From the NCBI RefSeq assembly GCF_900184255.1, contig NZ_LT854636.1, positions 192,952-256,951 on the forward strand: 64,000 bases of DNA, given 5' to 3'. The notes beneath the pieces were generated by a model. The model saw only the letters and a program-made list of their open reading frames with translations. It ran no database searches and had not been told where the DNA came from. This DNA is from Haloimpatiens massiliensis (GTDB taxonomy: Bacteria; Bacillota; Clostridia; Clostridiales; Clostridiaceae). The position numbers were made by a program, and so were the translations under genes. Below, in pieces: positions 34,941 through 44,773 of this stretch (within the stretch, counting starts at the first letter, position 1; each line of letters opens with the position of its first letter).

Positions 34941-35780
34941 TTATGTTATTTTTATTATGTTTCCAGTATTATTATATATAAATTTTTCTTTAAATTCATG
35001 TTTAATTTTTTCAACAGCCTTTTCTCCTGTGCAATGAGACATTCCTAAAATTTGTATATGATTTCCTTTTAGAAAACCAATGGTTTTACTTACCCTTAAT
35101 TCATCAGCTTCTATTAAATGGGTTCCCCCTATAACCCCATAGATTGGCATACCTGTTCTTTTTATAATTGTCTCTAAAATATTAATTACTCCTATATGGG
35201 AGCATCCTAATATAACCATAAGACCTTTACTCGTTCTTACTGCCAAAACTATTTCATCTGAAAAATTATCCAATACATAATTTTGATCCTGCTTTATTTT
35301 AAATTTTTCGCTTATGGTTTCAAACTTATTGTTTATTTTAAAATTAGTAAATATCATTATGTTTTCAGTAATATAAAATATATCTTCATTAATATATTTT
35401 ATTGGGATATTATTTTGATTAACGAATTCCTCATTAAAAGAATTTCCTATATACTTATAAGTTCCCTCTTCTATACATTTATACTTATTGTTAAAAAAAT
35501 CCTTTCCTACAAATAACTTATATGGGGTTTTAACCTTATCCACTAGTTTTCTAAAACCTCCACTATGATCATAATGACCATGGCTTAATATAACATATTT
35601 TAAATTACTTAAATCAACATCTAATTTTTCAGCGTTATTTATAAATTCTCCACCTTTACCAGTATCAAACAATATATTCACTCCATCAACTTCCATATAA
35701 AGAGACAATCCATGTTCATTATGTAAATTCAAATCACTACTAGGATTATCTTCTATAAGCGTTGTTATTTTTAGATTCAT
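34941..35780 (-). CDS. Metallo-beta-lactamase-fold hydrolase
   Basis: About 279 aa from the ATG at 35780. Metal-binding motif SHGHYDHSGG (HxHxDH) at about residue 70, a second His in ILGCSHIGV and a third in MSHCTGEKA, plus the early 'GLSLYMEV..VNILFDTGKGGEF'. This layout is that of the F/MptN-like subgroup annotated as 7,8-dihydropterin-6-methyl-4-(beta-D-ribofuranosyl)-aminobenzene-5'-phosphate synthase, though Clostridial members are uncharacterised. Cytosolic. It stands alone between the LTA synthase gene and a relic region. Confidence 0.82.
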   Translation of the reverse strand: MNLKITTLIEDNPSSDLNLHNEHGLSLYMEVDGVNILFDTGKGGEFINNAEKLDVDLSNLKYVILSHGHYDHSGGFRKLVDKVKTPYKLFVGKDFFNNKYKCIEEGTYKYIGNSFNEEFVNQNNIPIKYINEDIFYITENIMIFTNFKINNKFETISEKFKIKQDQNYVLDNFSDEIVLAVRTSKGLMVILGCSHIGVINILETIIKRTGMPIYGVIGGTHLIEADELRVSKTIGFLKGNHIQILGMSHCTGEKAVEKIKHEFKEKFIYNNTGNIIKIT

Positions 35781-35942
35781 TTTAATCACCAACCCCATTT
35801 ATTATTCTTACCTAATTTCAGATAACACCTATGTTAAACTAATCTTTTTGTCAATTTATATTCTATCATATCTTTTGCACTTTTTTCATTTACAAAAACA
35901 CCTTCAAACCTTTCTAAATTAAATCTTTTACCTTAAAGGGCC

Positions 35943-35987
35943 AGACCCTTTTCAAAAACTGGAAGTTTACTTCTAGTTTTTGTTGCT
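35943..35987. repeat. Dispersed hairpin repeat, copy C (inverted)
   Basis: Starts AGACCCTTTTCAAAAACT and ends CTAGTTTTTGTTGCT, the reverse complement of the copies at 19069 and 20418. The hairpin GGAAGTTTACTTC with flanking A/T runs is conserved. Confidence 0.75.
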
Positions 35988-36006
35988 AATCTATTTAAAA
36001 TAGGAA

Positions 36007-36042
36007 AACGGCGGCTTTAAATAATATTTTAAAACCGCCGTT
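36007..36042. terminator. Hairpin terminator
   Basis: AACGGCGG (36007-36014) pairs with CCGCCGTT (36035-36042), and additional TTTAAA/TTTAAA-type pairing extends the stem. It is the natural stop for leftward transcription from the acetyltransferase fragment. Confidence 0.7.
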
Positions 36043-36117
36043 ATGACTTAATTTTTAATTTGAGCTCACAATAACCTAAGCATCAAAACAAATTTTTTTC
36101 TTTCCATTATCCGTTAG

Positions 36118-36333
36118 TTAGGATGTGGTTATAAAAACAATGAATTCTTCAGGTGTTGGTATATGGCCATTGCAAGGAATTTTTTTCTCACATACAGCTC
36201 GTTTTGAATACTCTTTAATCGCTTGCTTTGAGTATCCTTCAATTTTTCCCCACCAATTATAAAGCCAATCTGTTATTATTTCAATGAAATCAGTGTCTTC
36301 CTCCGTTACTTTTACTATTTTAATTCTACTCAT
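36118..36333 (-). pseudogene. GNAT acetyltransferase N-terminal fragment
   Basis: 71 codons, MSRIKIVKVTEEDTDFIEII then 'WLYNWWGKIEGYSKQAIKEY', the start of a GNAT protein. It then diverges into an unrelated tail after about residue 50. The acetyl-CoA-binding motif is absent. The same family's C-terminus survives at 36780-36996, with foreign sequence between, so one gene appears broken by an insertion/deletion. Confidence 0.6.
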
Positions 36334-36397
36334 TTATAATAACTCCTTTTGTTTTTTGCTAATTGATAAGGCAACCATCAACACAACCACTTCCGCT

Positions 36398-36613
36398 ACA
36401 ATCATTACTGCTATAGAAAATTTGCTCATCATACCAAACGGAGATTTTTTGTGCAAAGTCATTGATGGTGATACTCTAGAAGAAAAATATTTAACTGATA
36501 AATCCTATCCTGATGGAAGTATTTTTATTGCCAAAGAGCTGTATGATATGAATATCAATTGTCATTTGGTTCCCTTTGAAATTCAGCTTCTTATAACAAA
36601 AAATGAGAAGTAG
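36398..36613 (+). pseudogene. Unidentified coding fragment
   Basis: A plus-strand frame reads protein-like sequence ('LCKVIDGDTLEEKYLTDKSY', then 'DGSIFIAKELYDMN') up to a stop at 36613. No plausible start codon with a ribosome binding site precedes it. I do not recognise the family. It sits between the two halves of the broken GNAT gene on the opposite strand and may be what was inserted there. Confidence 0.3.
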
Positions 36614-36779
36614 CTCAATTACGGCTTACTTCTTATTATATAAAAGCACTAAACTGCTCTATATCCTTGATCTATATATTTTCTTGCTATTTACACTTTA
36701 TCTTTAATTTGAGGTTTGATTTTTTATTAGTTCTTTAAGTATTGCTATCTCTAGCTTGGCTTTTTTCACTATAGTTTAA

Positions 36780-36996
36780 TTATGCGCGGGACAAAATAGG
36801 AAACATCATCTGATTATTCACAAACAAATTATCTTTTCCTTTTAGAACAAAAAGTGTTGTATCCTCTTCATTAAGAATTTGAGAATTAAAAGTAACATTT
36901 GTTTTAGGCGTAAAGCCAAAAACTACTGTGCGTATTTGATGTCCAGCTACCCTAGACACTACATCAAGCAGAGTGCTGATGGTAGAAAAATTAAAT
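36780..36996 (-). pseudogene. GNAT acetyltransferase C-terminal fragment
   Basis: The minus strand reads STLLDVVSRVAGHQIRTVVF, 'GFTPK' and ends 'EDTTLFVLKGKDNLF..NQMMFPILSRA' before a TAA at 36780. This is the usual tail of a GNAT subgroup that ends in 'FMFPVLSHA'. No start codon. It probably belonged to the same gene as the fragment at 36118-36333. Confidence 0.5.
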
Positions 36997-37042
36997 AAGG
37001 ATATTATACGCTTAAAGTTATATCTAAAATAGCAATTCTATG

Positions 37043-37453
37043 TTATGGATTATTCTTTCTATATTCGTCAATTCTTGATTTATTATCATAAGCAAGTAAA
37101 TACTCATTATATTTAGAAGCATCATAGTTTTGTTCTAATTTTTCTTCTGCTTCACTTGCTGAAAGGCCTTTCCTCTCATTAAAAGTTGAACAAGGATATT
37201 TGGAACAATCTCCACAATGATTTAACTTTTCATCTATAACGCATTTTCTTACTGAACAACTTGTATCAATAAGTTTTCCGTCTTCTTTCTCACACCTACA
37301 ACCATCACAATATATATCTTCTACCGGAATGTCAAGGTCATAATATTCCTTCCATACTTTTGAAAGTTCTTTTCGCTGGTCATTATCTTTTATGTTTGGT
37401 GCAAATGCTTTGCATAAATCGCAACAATATCCACATCTTGTTACATTCATCAT
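37043..37453 (-). CDS. DUF3795 cysteine-rich protein
   Basis: 136 aa with many cysteines in the DUF3795 pattern: TRCGYCCDLCKAF near the start, 'IYCDGCRCE' in the middle, and 'CSVRKCVIDEKLNHCGDCSK' with 'YPCSTF' towards the end. Most likely binds zinc or an Fe-S cluster. Function unknown. It lies 2 bases after the DUF3788 gene in a two-gene operon. A second, divergent DUF3795 protein is encoded inside the biosynthetic cluster at 58412-58762. Confidence 0.82.
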   Translation of the reverse strand: MMNVTRCGYCCDLCKAFAPNIKDNDQRKELSKVWKEYYDLDIPVEDIYCDGCRCEKEDGKLIDTSCSVRKCVIDEKLNHCGDCSKYPCSTFNERKGLSASEAEEKLEQNYDASKYNEYLLAYDNKSRIDEYRKNNP

Positions 37454-37455
37454 AA

Positions 37456-37872
37456 CTATACTCTCTTTCTATTTGGTTTTTTCTTTATCAATAATAATCT
37501 TTTTATGTCTTCGATTATTGTGCCATTAATTATGTCTATATATAACCATTTCCCGTCATGGTACTGATGAGTATTATCATATAAGTTAATAATATATTCA
37601 GAGTAGTCTATCCTTGATGTTTCAAATTCTTCCCGTTCACTCTTTCCAAAAATAATTAACAAACGCATACCTTTTTCTCTTGGATACAACGCACAAAATG
37701 TTTTCCCACTTTTACGATACTTTAGTTCAAAAACGCCTGTTTTTCCCCCACCATCCCATAATATATCCATATTGTAATTATTCTTTATAAAGTTGTTGAT
37801 AGAACACCATGTTTCAAATATATCCTCTCCCATCAACTGATTCAATTCTTCATCTGTTGGTACTTTTTCAAG
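37456..37872 (-). CDS. DUF3788 family protein
   Basis: About 138 aa from the ATG at 37872, which has the site AGGAGATATACTT; an upstream in-frame ATG lies inside the site region. The sequence 'WDGGGKTGVFELKYRKSGKT', 'LCALYPREKG' and 'YHDGKWLYIDI' fits DUF3788, a small cytosolic family with a lysine-rich groove and no known reaction. It is the first gene of an operon with the DUF3795 gene. Confidence 0.78.
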   Translation of the reverse strand, partial: LEKVPTDEELNQLMGEDIFETWCSINNFIKNNYNMDILWDGGGKTGVFELKYRKSGKTFCALYPREKGMRLLIIFGKSEREEFETSRIDYSEYIINLYDNTHQYHDGKWLYIDIINGTIIEDIKRLLLIKKKPNRKRV

Positions 37873-38251
37873 CATAAGTATATCTCCTCCCATTTTAATA
37901 AATTGAAATAATTAAGGCTTCTATAATTATCACCTTAGATAAATTATATAGCTTGTTTATATGCAATTCAAATGAATATTCAACATAATGGAAAATATTT
38001 AATTTTTATCCTTAATTCATAAAAATATTTGAGTATAAAAACAAGAGCTTACACATCAGTAAGCTTGAACCTTTTGATATCATAGACAATCTGACCTACG
38101 GACAGTAAAAAAGGCAACATAGGTAAGTAAGGTTAAAGTTAAATATTGAAGGTAAAATTACCAATAAAAAAGTATAGAAAAAAACATAGCCAAGTCCTAA
38201 AATATAAGTTGTTACACCAAAACAAACTTATAAAACAAGAGGAAGTGGCTA

Positions 38252-38964
38252 TGCTAAACAATCAAGAATATATTACAACAGAATTAAAAAAAATACTATA
38301 TGAGATTCTACCCATAACAATCAAAAGATTAAAAAATCTTGTTTATATAATCATAGGAATAATTTTATCAAAGTCAATTGTAATCTCAGATATATCTGAG
38401 AAATTAAAGGATGATTTCACAGGTGCATATGTATCAATGATATACTTGTAACAATAGAAGGAAAAAAGAAAATTAAGTACCTAAGAGACATAACCCCTAT
38501 AAAAAAGGTATAAAGAAATTTAATGGAATTTTGTTAAGTACTGAAAAATCTACATGTAACTTAGCAGTGTGTAAAGCTGAAGAATCAGAGGATATTTGGT
38601 ATTTAGCAACTAATATGGATAGTAAAAAAGCTGTTAGAAAATATAAAAAAAGATTCATTATAGAAGAAATGTTTAGGGATTTAAAATCAAATGGATTTGA
38701 TATGGAAGGTTCATGGACAGATGTGTGTATTTTTAAAATCTATATTTATGCTTAAGTATAGCCTATACATGGATAATAATATTAGGGGCAGATTGCTCTA
38801 ACAATAAGAAAAGCAAAATTATAGGAGCTACAAAGAAATTAAAGAACAAAATGGTTAGAATATATAGCTTATTTAGTTGTAGCATAAAATGGCTCAATAG
38901 ATGCTATGATTCTGATAGTAAAAAGTACAAGCTTAAATTTGATTTAGTACTTTATGATATATAA
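38252..38964 (+). pseudogene. IS4-family transposase pseudogene
   Basis: Begins at ATG 38252 behind AAGAGGAAGTGG with MLNNQEYITTELKKILYEIL and breaks after about 65 codons. A second frame (from 38531) has EDIWYLATNMDSKKAVRKYK and KRFIIEEMFRDLKSNGFDME, the YREK-type catalytic region of IS4-like DDE transposases. The end reads 'YSLFSCSIKWLNRCYDSDSK'. The middle with the two Asp residues is deleted and two or more frames are needed. Inactive. Confidence 0.78.
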
Positions 38965-39472
38965 AAATTATAGAAAAATTTAACATTTGTTGATGTGTAA
39001 TAGGAGAACTTTACGCTTATATACTTCCATAAATTGAACATAAATATATATTTATTATCTTAAGGATAGTATTTTCTTAATTTACAATGTTAATATGATG
39101 ACAATATCAAAATGAATCCAGTTACAAATTTACCTGTTTTATCTTCACTGTTAGTTCGTTTAGATGAAATTTGTGTTATTAAATCTATTAGGTTATCATA
39201 AGTAAATACTTCACCATTATGAGAAAAAATTAATTGATTCTTGAAAATAACATTTGATTGTAACATTCTACAACATTTTAAATATTCCTTTTAAATAACT
39301 ATAAATATTACAATATATTTATATTATTCATTAATATATAAAATTAAACATAAATTTCATTATATACAATTTAAAAACACAAAAAGACCATGAAGTTTCA
39401 GCCACATTAGCCTCTTCATGATCTTTCTCTACCTTATATTAAATTTACAACAACATATCCCCTTACACCCTC
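38965..39472. other. Intergenic stretch with a GHKL relic and a terminator
   Basis: Holds the short relic at 39090-39266 and the imperfect hairpin 39383-39426 (AAAGACCATGAAG / CTTCATGATCTTT). Nothing else recognisable. Confidence 0.45.
39090..39266 (-). pseudogene. GHKL (Hsp90/sacsin-like) ATPase fragment
   Basis: 58 codons on the minus strand with LIFSHNGEVFTYDNLIDLIT, 'ISSKRTNSEDKTGKFVTGF'. This is the N-box/G1-box style of a GHKL ATP-binding domain ('HNGxxFT', 'GKFGxGF') with one Gly replaced by Val. The family's flanking parts are absent. Such domains occur in phage-defence and sacsin-like proteins, so this may be the scrap of a defence gene. Confidence 0.45.
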
Positions 39473-39579
39473 TCAAATTCCAACTCTTACTTTAACACCA
39501 TTAATTTCTTCTTTATTCTTAAAATCATCACCTTTTGTGTTAAAGTTAAAAAAACTAGTAAAGTGCATAAATTCAAGGA

Positions 39580-39640
39580 TTATAAGGTATCTTTGCGACG
39601 TAGTCCTACTACGTTCTCCACATGTGTAGAGTGCTGACTG
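39580..39640 (-). pseudogene. 3'-end relic of a TrmA/RlmD-type methyltransferase gene (att-like copy 3)
   Basis: The minus strand reads STHVENVVGLRRKDTL and a stop at 39580. It resembles copy 4 at 44774 over the core GTGTRGAGT and upstream bases. Same orientation as the other three. Probably an attachment-site scar. Confidence 0.55.
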
Positions 39641-39712
39641 TAGAAATTTTTGAATGAAACCATTTGGCTTACCTTGTTTCACTTTTAAGAATATCTTAAC
39701 TTTATTACTCTA

Positions 39713-40129
39713 CTAAATATTATTATTGGCTGGTTCATTCTGTCCAATAATATTCCCTTCATTGTCAGTAATAAAAGTACCTTTTGTAGTATCTAATATC
39801 ACATACTGATTATTCCAAGGGTCTCTTACAACTGCACATTTTCCTATTTTTATATCAAAAGGTCCATATATAATTTGGTCTCCTGCTCTTTCTATTATTG
39901 CGTCAGTTACCGAATCTACTTTAATATCAATTTCTTGGGTGTTACGCTCATTTTGAATAACAATTTCTGTTATTCCTTCGCTCATTCCAAGACCTACTGC
40001 TGAATCTGATTTCCATATAACTCTCAATCCAAGACTATTGCAATAATATTCAATTCCCTGTTGTATGTTTGGAATATAAAGTTGTATACAGTCTATGTTT
40101 CTAAATAATGGTTGTTTTAATATGTCCAT
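39713..40129 (-). CDS. VOC (glyoxalase/bleomycin-resistance fold) protein
   Basis: 138 aa with two beta-alpha-beta-beta-beta repeats: 'RNIDCIQLYIPNIQQGIEYY' followed by 'LGLRVIWKSDS', and a second half ending 'AVVRDPWNNQYVILD'. Metal-ligand-like Glu/Asp are at the strand ends. Possible roles are metal-dependent isomerase, dioxygenase or drug-binding resistance protein. It is followed leftward by the att-like relic and has no obvious operon partner. Confidence 0.78.
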   Translation of the reverse strand: MDILKQPLFRNIDCIQLYIPNIQQGIEYYCNSLGLRVIWKSDSAVGLGMSEGITEIVIQNERNTQEIDIKVDSVTDAIIERAGDQIIYGPFDIKIGKCAVVRDPWNNQYVILDTTKGTFITDNEGNIIGQNEPANNNI

Positions 40130-40222
40130 AAATACACTTCCTTTGATGATTAATCAATTATTCTCAATAACTTATATGTGCGCACCAAATTATAGTCTAC
40201 TCATGTGCTAATGATAACGTTT

Positions 40223-41137
40223 CTAATTATTTTCGTTATCCCAATCTCCAACCAATGGACTATTTAGAATCCGATATTTACGATTTGAATTCCATATAGA
40301 AATTAACTTATTAAAATTCTTATCAGGTTTCAGCATTAATTTTGCTAAATCATCAATTTCTATTAAATCATTTTCTGTTAGTATATCAAATTTATCATCT
40401 ATATAACATGGCTGAAATTTATATGAAATTTCATCATTCATCAATGCATGAAAATCATAAAAAATTGCTCTGATGACAGCTTTTAAAGAGTTTGTTCCCA
40501 ATGCATCTGCATATACAAAATGTTTTCCATCAACTTTTCCGTTTCTGATATTTAACCATGTATCAGCCGCCCAATCAAATTGATTATTAGGAATATCAAA
40601 TTGATTAAACCCTAATTCTTCATCATTGAAAAATCCATCTGCGTCAAATGTAATCCATCTATTTTCTCTTTCGTTCCAGTATTGATTAATCCAATGGTCA
40701 ACACTTTCATTTTCATGAAAATATGGTGCAAAACCTGCCCTTGAACGACAAGGAATTCCTTTTGCTTTTAAAATTGCAGACATTAATACAGAAACATATC
40801 TACAAGTAACTACTAATTTATTTTCTATTGCTCTTTGTAAGATAAATCCTCTATCATCTAATCGAAAGAGCTCAGCTGTCATTGCTACCGCTGTCAATAA
40901 AATATCATCTTCACAACGTAATCTATACCATGGGTATTTTGTCATATCACCATATATCAATTTTTCATTTGCACCTGTGTTTCCTTGCTTTAATGTTACA
41001 CGATGAATAACCTGTGAACAAACTAATTTTCCAAGTTCTGGAACATTGTCTGGTAAGCCCTGGTAATACTCTTTATATGGTCCTGCATACGAATACGTAC
41101 CTACTTGTCTGTAATGTTCAAGAATATCTTCTATCAT
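40223..41137 (-). CDS. Transglutaminase-like cysteine protease-fold protein
   Basis: 304 aa from the ATG at 41137, whose AAAGGAG site lies in the codons of the longer frame. The core at about 115-185 shows the triad of transglutaminase-like enzymes: Cys in VVTCRYVSVLMSAILKAKGI, His in VDHWINQYW and Asp in 'WITFDADGFF'. No signal peptide, so cytosolic. The C-terminal 120 residues are helical and family-specific. It probably is a peptidase or amidase; substrate unknown. It lies between the VOC gene and an inserted IS. Confidence 0.78.
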   Translation of the reverse strand: MIEDILEHYRQVGTYSYAGPYKEYYQGLPDNVPELGKLVCSQVIHRVTLKQGNTGANEKLIYGDMTKYPWYRLRCEDDILLTAVAMTAELFRLDDRGFILQRAIENKLVVTCRYVSVLMSAILKAKGIPCRSRAGFAPYFHENESVDHWINQYWNERENRWITFDADGFFNDEELGFNQFDIPNNQFDWAADTWLNIRNGKVDGKHFVYADALGTNSLKAVIRAIFYDFHALMNDEISYKFQPCYIDDKFDILTENDLIEIDDLAKLMLKPDKNFNKLISIWNSNRKYRILNSPLVGDWDNENN

Positions 41138-41284
41138 CTTTTTTTTACTCCTTTTCGTTTTATTTAACAATCTAATGTTCAACTTCAGAATATCATAATC
41201 TTCAGAACATTACCTGATAATTCTTGCTTTGTTTTGTCAGCTCATTTCTATGTACACTATATATAATAAAGCTATAAGCTAAAT

Positions 41285-42666
41285 AAACTACTTTAAATGA
41301 GCAAAAACGCTTACATTATTTTACATTATTTAAGCACACTTATTATGCGATAATTTAAGAGCATCAAAAATAGCATTTAAACTAACTCCTTTTTTATATT
41401 GAGAATACACCCAAGCAATTACTTCTTGTTGGGATTGTTTACGAGCTATTTTTAAACCTTCTCCAAATTTAGAACAATCTGTACTTATGCCAAAAGTACA
41501 ATAAAGATAAGTCAATTGAGTTAAAATCCAAAATCTCTTTATGGCTTTTTCACTACGAACTTGATAATTGTCAAAACCTAATTCCATCTTATTTTGACGG
41601 AAAAATACTTCAATTGTCCAACGTTCACGGTATTGAAAAAGTATTTCTTCTGTTGTGAGATTTATATCTGTTGATATAAAAGATTTTAATGCTTTTTCAT
41701 TATAGAGGGCTTCTTTAGGATAACTAATAAGAATTACAACGTTTTTAAAACCATTGATTTTGCCCTCATATCTATAAACATAGTAAGAGTGCTTATTCAC
41801 TGTTACGAGGTGAAAGTCTTCCTTGTTTATAGTTTTAGCAAAACCATTAATTTTATGGTTCATGCGAGAGCATTTTGGGTATATAATTCTATTAGTTTTT
41901 AATGTTCCTATATATTCAAAACCTTTTTCCTTTGCTGTTTTTATAATTATTTCAGCACTATACCAACTATCCCCTAAGACGAAACCTTGGATAGGTGGTT
42001 CGGGTAATGAAGATATTATATTTACAGCAATATTAATCTTAGTAAATTTTTTATTATCTTTATCGACGTTAGTCTTATCATAAAGCGTTAGCTGATAAGG
42101 AATTGTAACATCGCCACATTGTAGTAAAACACCTACAACTTGGTGTCCATAGACTTTTTTATTTTCTAAATGTGATTGATGGAATTGACACTTTTCTATA
42201 GGATTTTTAGCCCGTGACGAAGGCTTTGTCTTCTTACAGATAGTATCATCAATAATCACATAAATAGGCTTTCCTGTATCACGAGATAACTGCGAACTTT
42301 TGTAATGCTCTCAAAATATAATCTTCATTCCATGGGCTTTTGGATAAAAATTGACCTATGGATGTTCTATAAGTACTCTGATAGCAACTTTCAGCTATAT
42401 GAATAACTTTGCCATCATACCCACGACCTACGGCTGCAAGATAAATTCACAAACATGTTTTAATTGAGGCAGTGTTAAATATAACGATAATCCAAGTTTA
42501 ATTATAAAATTGTTAATCTCTTTATTGTATGGTATATTATTTTCTGTAGACATTTATATTCATCCTTTGTTTATGTTTTCTAGCAGAAATATAATACACT
42601 AGGATGTTATAAATGTCTATTTTTATTCCATAATTTATTATGAAATTTGCTCATTTAAAGTAAACT
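41285..42666 (-). mobile_element. IS4/IS701-like insertion sequence with 5-bp target duplication
   Basis: Inverted ends ACTTTAAATGAGCAAA at 41290-41305 and its exact complement at 42646-42661 bound a 1372-bp element. AAACT occurs directly outside both ends (41285-41289 and 42662-42666), a clean 5-bp target duplication. It contains one disrupted transposase. The short, undamaged ends indicate a fairly recent insertion. Confidence 0.85.
41330..42554 (-). pseudogene. Transposase pseudogene of the 1.37-kb IS
   Basis: The readable 309-codon part has DDTICKKTKPSSRAKNPIEK, 'FVLGDSWYSAEIIIKTAKEKGF' and the YREK-like 'QYRERWTIEVFFRQNKMELGF', a DDE transposase of the IS4/IS701 type. The N-terminal ~100 codons (from MSTENNIPYNKEINNFI at 42554) are interrupted by stops, including a TGA just before EHYKSS, and frameshifts. 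The enzyme is therefore not made in full. Confidence 0.8.
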
Positions 42667-42757
42667 ATATTTTTATGATATAATAAGACAAATATTAGCA
42701 AATAAAAACAGAAGGTTTTTTTACCTTTATTATAGGATAATACGAGGAGGAATTAAT

Positions 42758-43672
42758 ATGGACTGGATAAAAGGTTTGCAAAGAGCTATCAACTATATTG
42801 AGACAAATATTTTGGAAAACCTTGATTATGAAGATATTTCAAAATATGCGTACTCGTCAAGTTTTTACTTTCAGCGAACATTCAGTTTGCTTACTGGAAT
42901 AACAGTTGGTGAATATATCCGAAATAGACGCTTGACACTTGCAGGGATTGAATTATCAATGTCAAAATCAAAAATCATTGATATTGCTTCAAAATACGGT
43001 TATGACACGCCTGAAAGCTTTTCAAGAGCCTTTACTCGATTTCATGGCATAACTCCCTCGGTAGCTCGAGAATCGGGGGCAAATTTAAAATCATTTAGTC
43101 CACTGTCAATAAAAGTTATTCTCGAAGGTGGAGATACTATGGATTATAGAATTGAAAAAATAGAAGCTTTTAGAGTAGTTGCAAAAGTTAAAAGTTTTTC
43201 TACAGATGATACTATTAACAAAGTAAAGATTCCCGATTTTTGGTCGGCTTGTTTTGCCGATGGCTCTATAAGGAATCTTCAACAATTTACTAAAGGCAAT
43301 CCTTCTATCACTGGTGATGGAATACTTGGAATTTGCGATAGTTCTCTTAATAATAGTGAACATTTTAATTATGCAATAGGCGTAGAGACTAATGAAAATG
43401 AAGTGCCAAATGGATATACAATTATTGATATTCCTTCGGCAACATGGGCAGTATTCAAATGTATTGGTTTTATGCCTAAGTCTATCCAAGATATGTGGAA
43501 GAGAATATATAGTGAGTTTTTTCCACAATCTGATTATGAACCTACACAAGGTATAGATTTTGAATACTATACACAAGGTGATAACAGCAAAGATAATTAT
43601 ATTAGCGAAATTTGGTTGCCAGTAAATAAAAAAAGCATAAAATATGGCTATAAAACAAGAGCTTATATATAG
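42758..43672 (+). CDS. AraC family regulator with GyrI-like ligand domain
   Basis: 304 aa behind a GAGGAGG site. Two helix-turn-helix motifs occupy residues 8-108 (NLDYEDISKYAYSSSFYFQR and 'IDIASKYGYDTPESFSRAFT'). The rest is a GyrI/SOUL-type effector-binding domain (about 125-300) with 'DYEPTQGIDFEYYT' and 'EIWLPVNKK'. This domain order (Rob/SoxS-like HTH first) is typical of drug- or metabolite-sensing activators. The gene has its own terminator and no co-directional partner. Confidence 0.88.
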   Translation: MDWIKGLQRAINYIETNILENLDYEDISKYAYSSSFYFQRTFSLLTGITVGEYIRNRRLTLAGIELSMSKSKIIDIASKYGYDTPESFSRAFTRFHGITPSVARESGANLKSFSPLSIKVILEGGDTMDYRIEKIEAFRVVAKVKSFSTDDTINKVKIPDFWSACFADGSIRNLQQFTKGNPSITGDGILGICDSSLNNSEHFNYAIGVETNENEVPNGYTIIDIPSATWAVFKCIGFMPKSIQDMWKRIYSEFFPQSDYEPTQGIDFEYYTQGDNSKDNYISEIWLPVNKKSIKYGYKTRAYI

Positions 43673-43687
43673 ATAAGCTCTTGTTTT
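43652..43687 (+). terminator. Terminator overlapping the AraC gene end
   Basis: Perfect 15-bp stem AAAACAAGAGCTTAT (43652-43666) / ATAAGCTCTTGTTTT (43673-43687). Its left arm encodes the last residues of the AraC protein. Confidence 0.85.
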
Positions 43688-44343
43688 GCCAAACATTACA
43701 AATAGTATATCATATACCAAATTAATTAAAGAATCTATCAATATTCAAGTTTTTTAATTTTAACTGTCCTATGTTAAGAAAATCTGATATACGATAACCT
43801 AAATTATCAATATTCACAACGGTACTTTCTAATGCCTCTAATGTCTTTTTTAACACTTCTTTCCTCTCTTTATTTTGTACACAGACTTATACATTAATTT
43901 CAAATAGCCTATTAATAAGTATTAAGGTGCTGTTCAAGGTCTATTAAATCTTTATAGCCTTTAGAAATATTATATAGTTACCCATCTTCAACTCTACTTA
44001 ATTCATTGAAAATATTATTTTTAATTTCAGTCTTTTTTATAGTTCCATATAAAAACCATAAAAAGTATTTATAACTTAATTCTTTCTTTAGTATTAGTTC
44101 GTCAGCTATTATATCCTTTTGTACTTCACATATAAAAGCCAATTTACTCAAAATTGTACCAGTAGCAGGTTTATATGCTTGTGCGTTTTCATTTTAAGTT
44201 ATATACATTACCCCATTACGAGATAATCTTACATACAAATTTTTATTTATTTTAGTAATGATAATTAATTCAAGCTTCTCCATTTCTCTTAAATCTTTCA
44301 TTACAGCAATCTTTTCTTTACTTGAATAGTAAATTATATGTTG
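43688..44343. other. Degraded coding remains without an intact gene
   Basis: Minus-strand pieces look protein-like: a 44-codon frame at 43722-43856 with a GTG start behind AGAGGAAAG (containing KKTLEALESTVVNIDNLGYR), and a fragment at about 43978-44180 (ADELILKKELSYKYFLWFLY). I do not recognise either. The stretch seems to be remains of mobile DNA between two serine-recombinase units. Confidence 0.35.
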
Positions 44344-44592
44344 CAGCAAGTTCATAAATGATGAAATATCAAAAGAAGATTATGATACCTTCAAATCTTC
44401 AATAGATTTTAAAATTAAGGAACTTACCGAAAAAGAACAACAATATAAAACATTTATTGCTGAAAAATTTAACACAAACCTTCTAAATGAACTAGACGGG
44501 CTAAAAAAAAAATTATTGACTTAAAAGAACTTACCCCAGAAATCTTAAATAGATTTGTGGAACGTATAGAAGTTAAAACAGTTATCTCCTGA
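44344..44592 (+). pseudogene. Serine recombinase C-terminal relic
   Basis: The plus strand reads INDEISKEDYDTFKSSIDFK as a coiled-coil-like segment. After a frameshift in an A-run near 44510 it reads ELTPEILNRFVERIEVK and a stop. This is the usual C-terminus of Tn4451-type large serine recombinases (DUF4368 region). The catalytic and DNA-binding domains are missing. It is in opposite orientation to the intact recombinase next door and marks an older element. Confidence 0.65.
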
Positions 44593-44773
44593 TTTTAGAA
44601 TTTCAACATACTACTAATATTAAAACTTATTAGTGGTTATTTTCCATTTTCAAAGCTAAAAATCTACTAATTTCTAACGTCTTCTCACATATCATATAGC
44701 AATTCTTATTTCGATACTCCTTTTTATATTCTAAAAGAATAGTAATTACAAAACTACTGAAACACTGGTAAAA

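Larger units (their letters stand above)
35799..36117. other. Intergenic stretch with hairpin repeat and terminator
   Basis: Contains dispersed hairpin repeat copy C (35943-35987) and a terminator (36007-36042). No gene is visible in the remaining AT-rich sequence. Confidence 0.5.

Noticed and set aside
39473..39682. 69-codon minus-strand frame across the att-like site at 39.6 kb
   Set aside because: No family-like content or ribosome binding site. Its middle is another frame of the methyltransferase relic.
43106..43741. 211-codon minus-strand frame
   Set aside because: It lies antisense to the well-supported AraC gene and shows only low-complexity hydrophobic composition, so it is a shadow frame.
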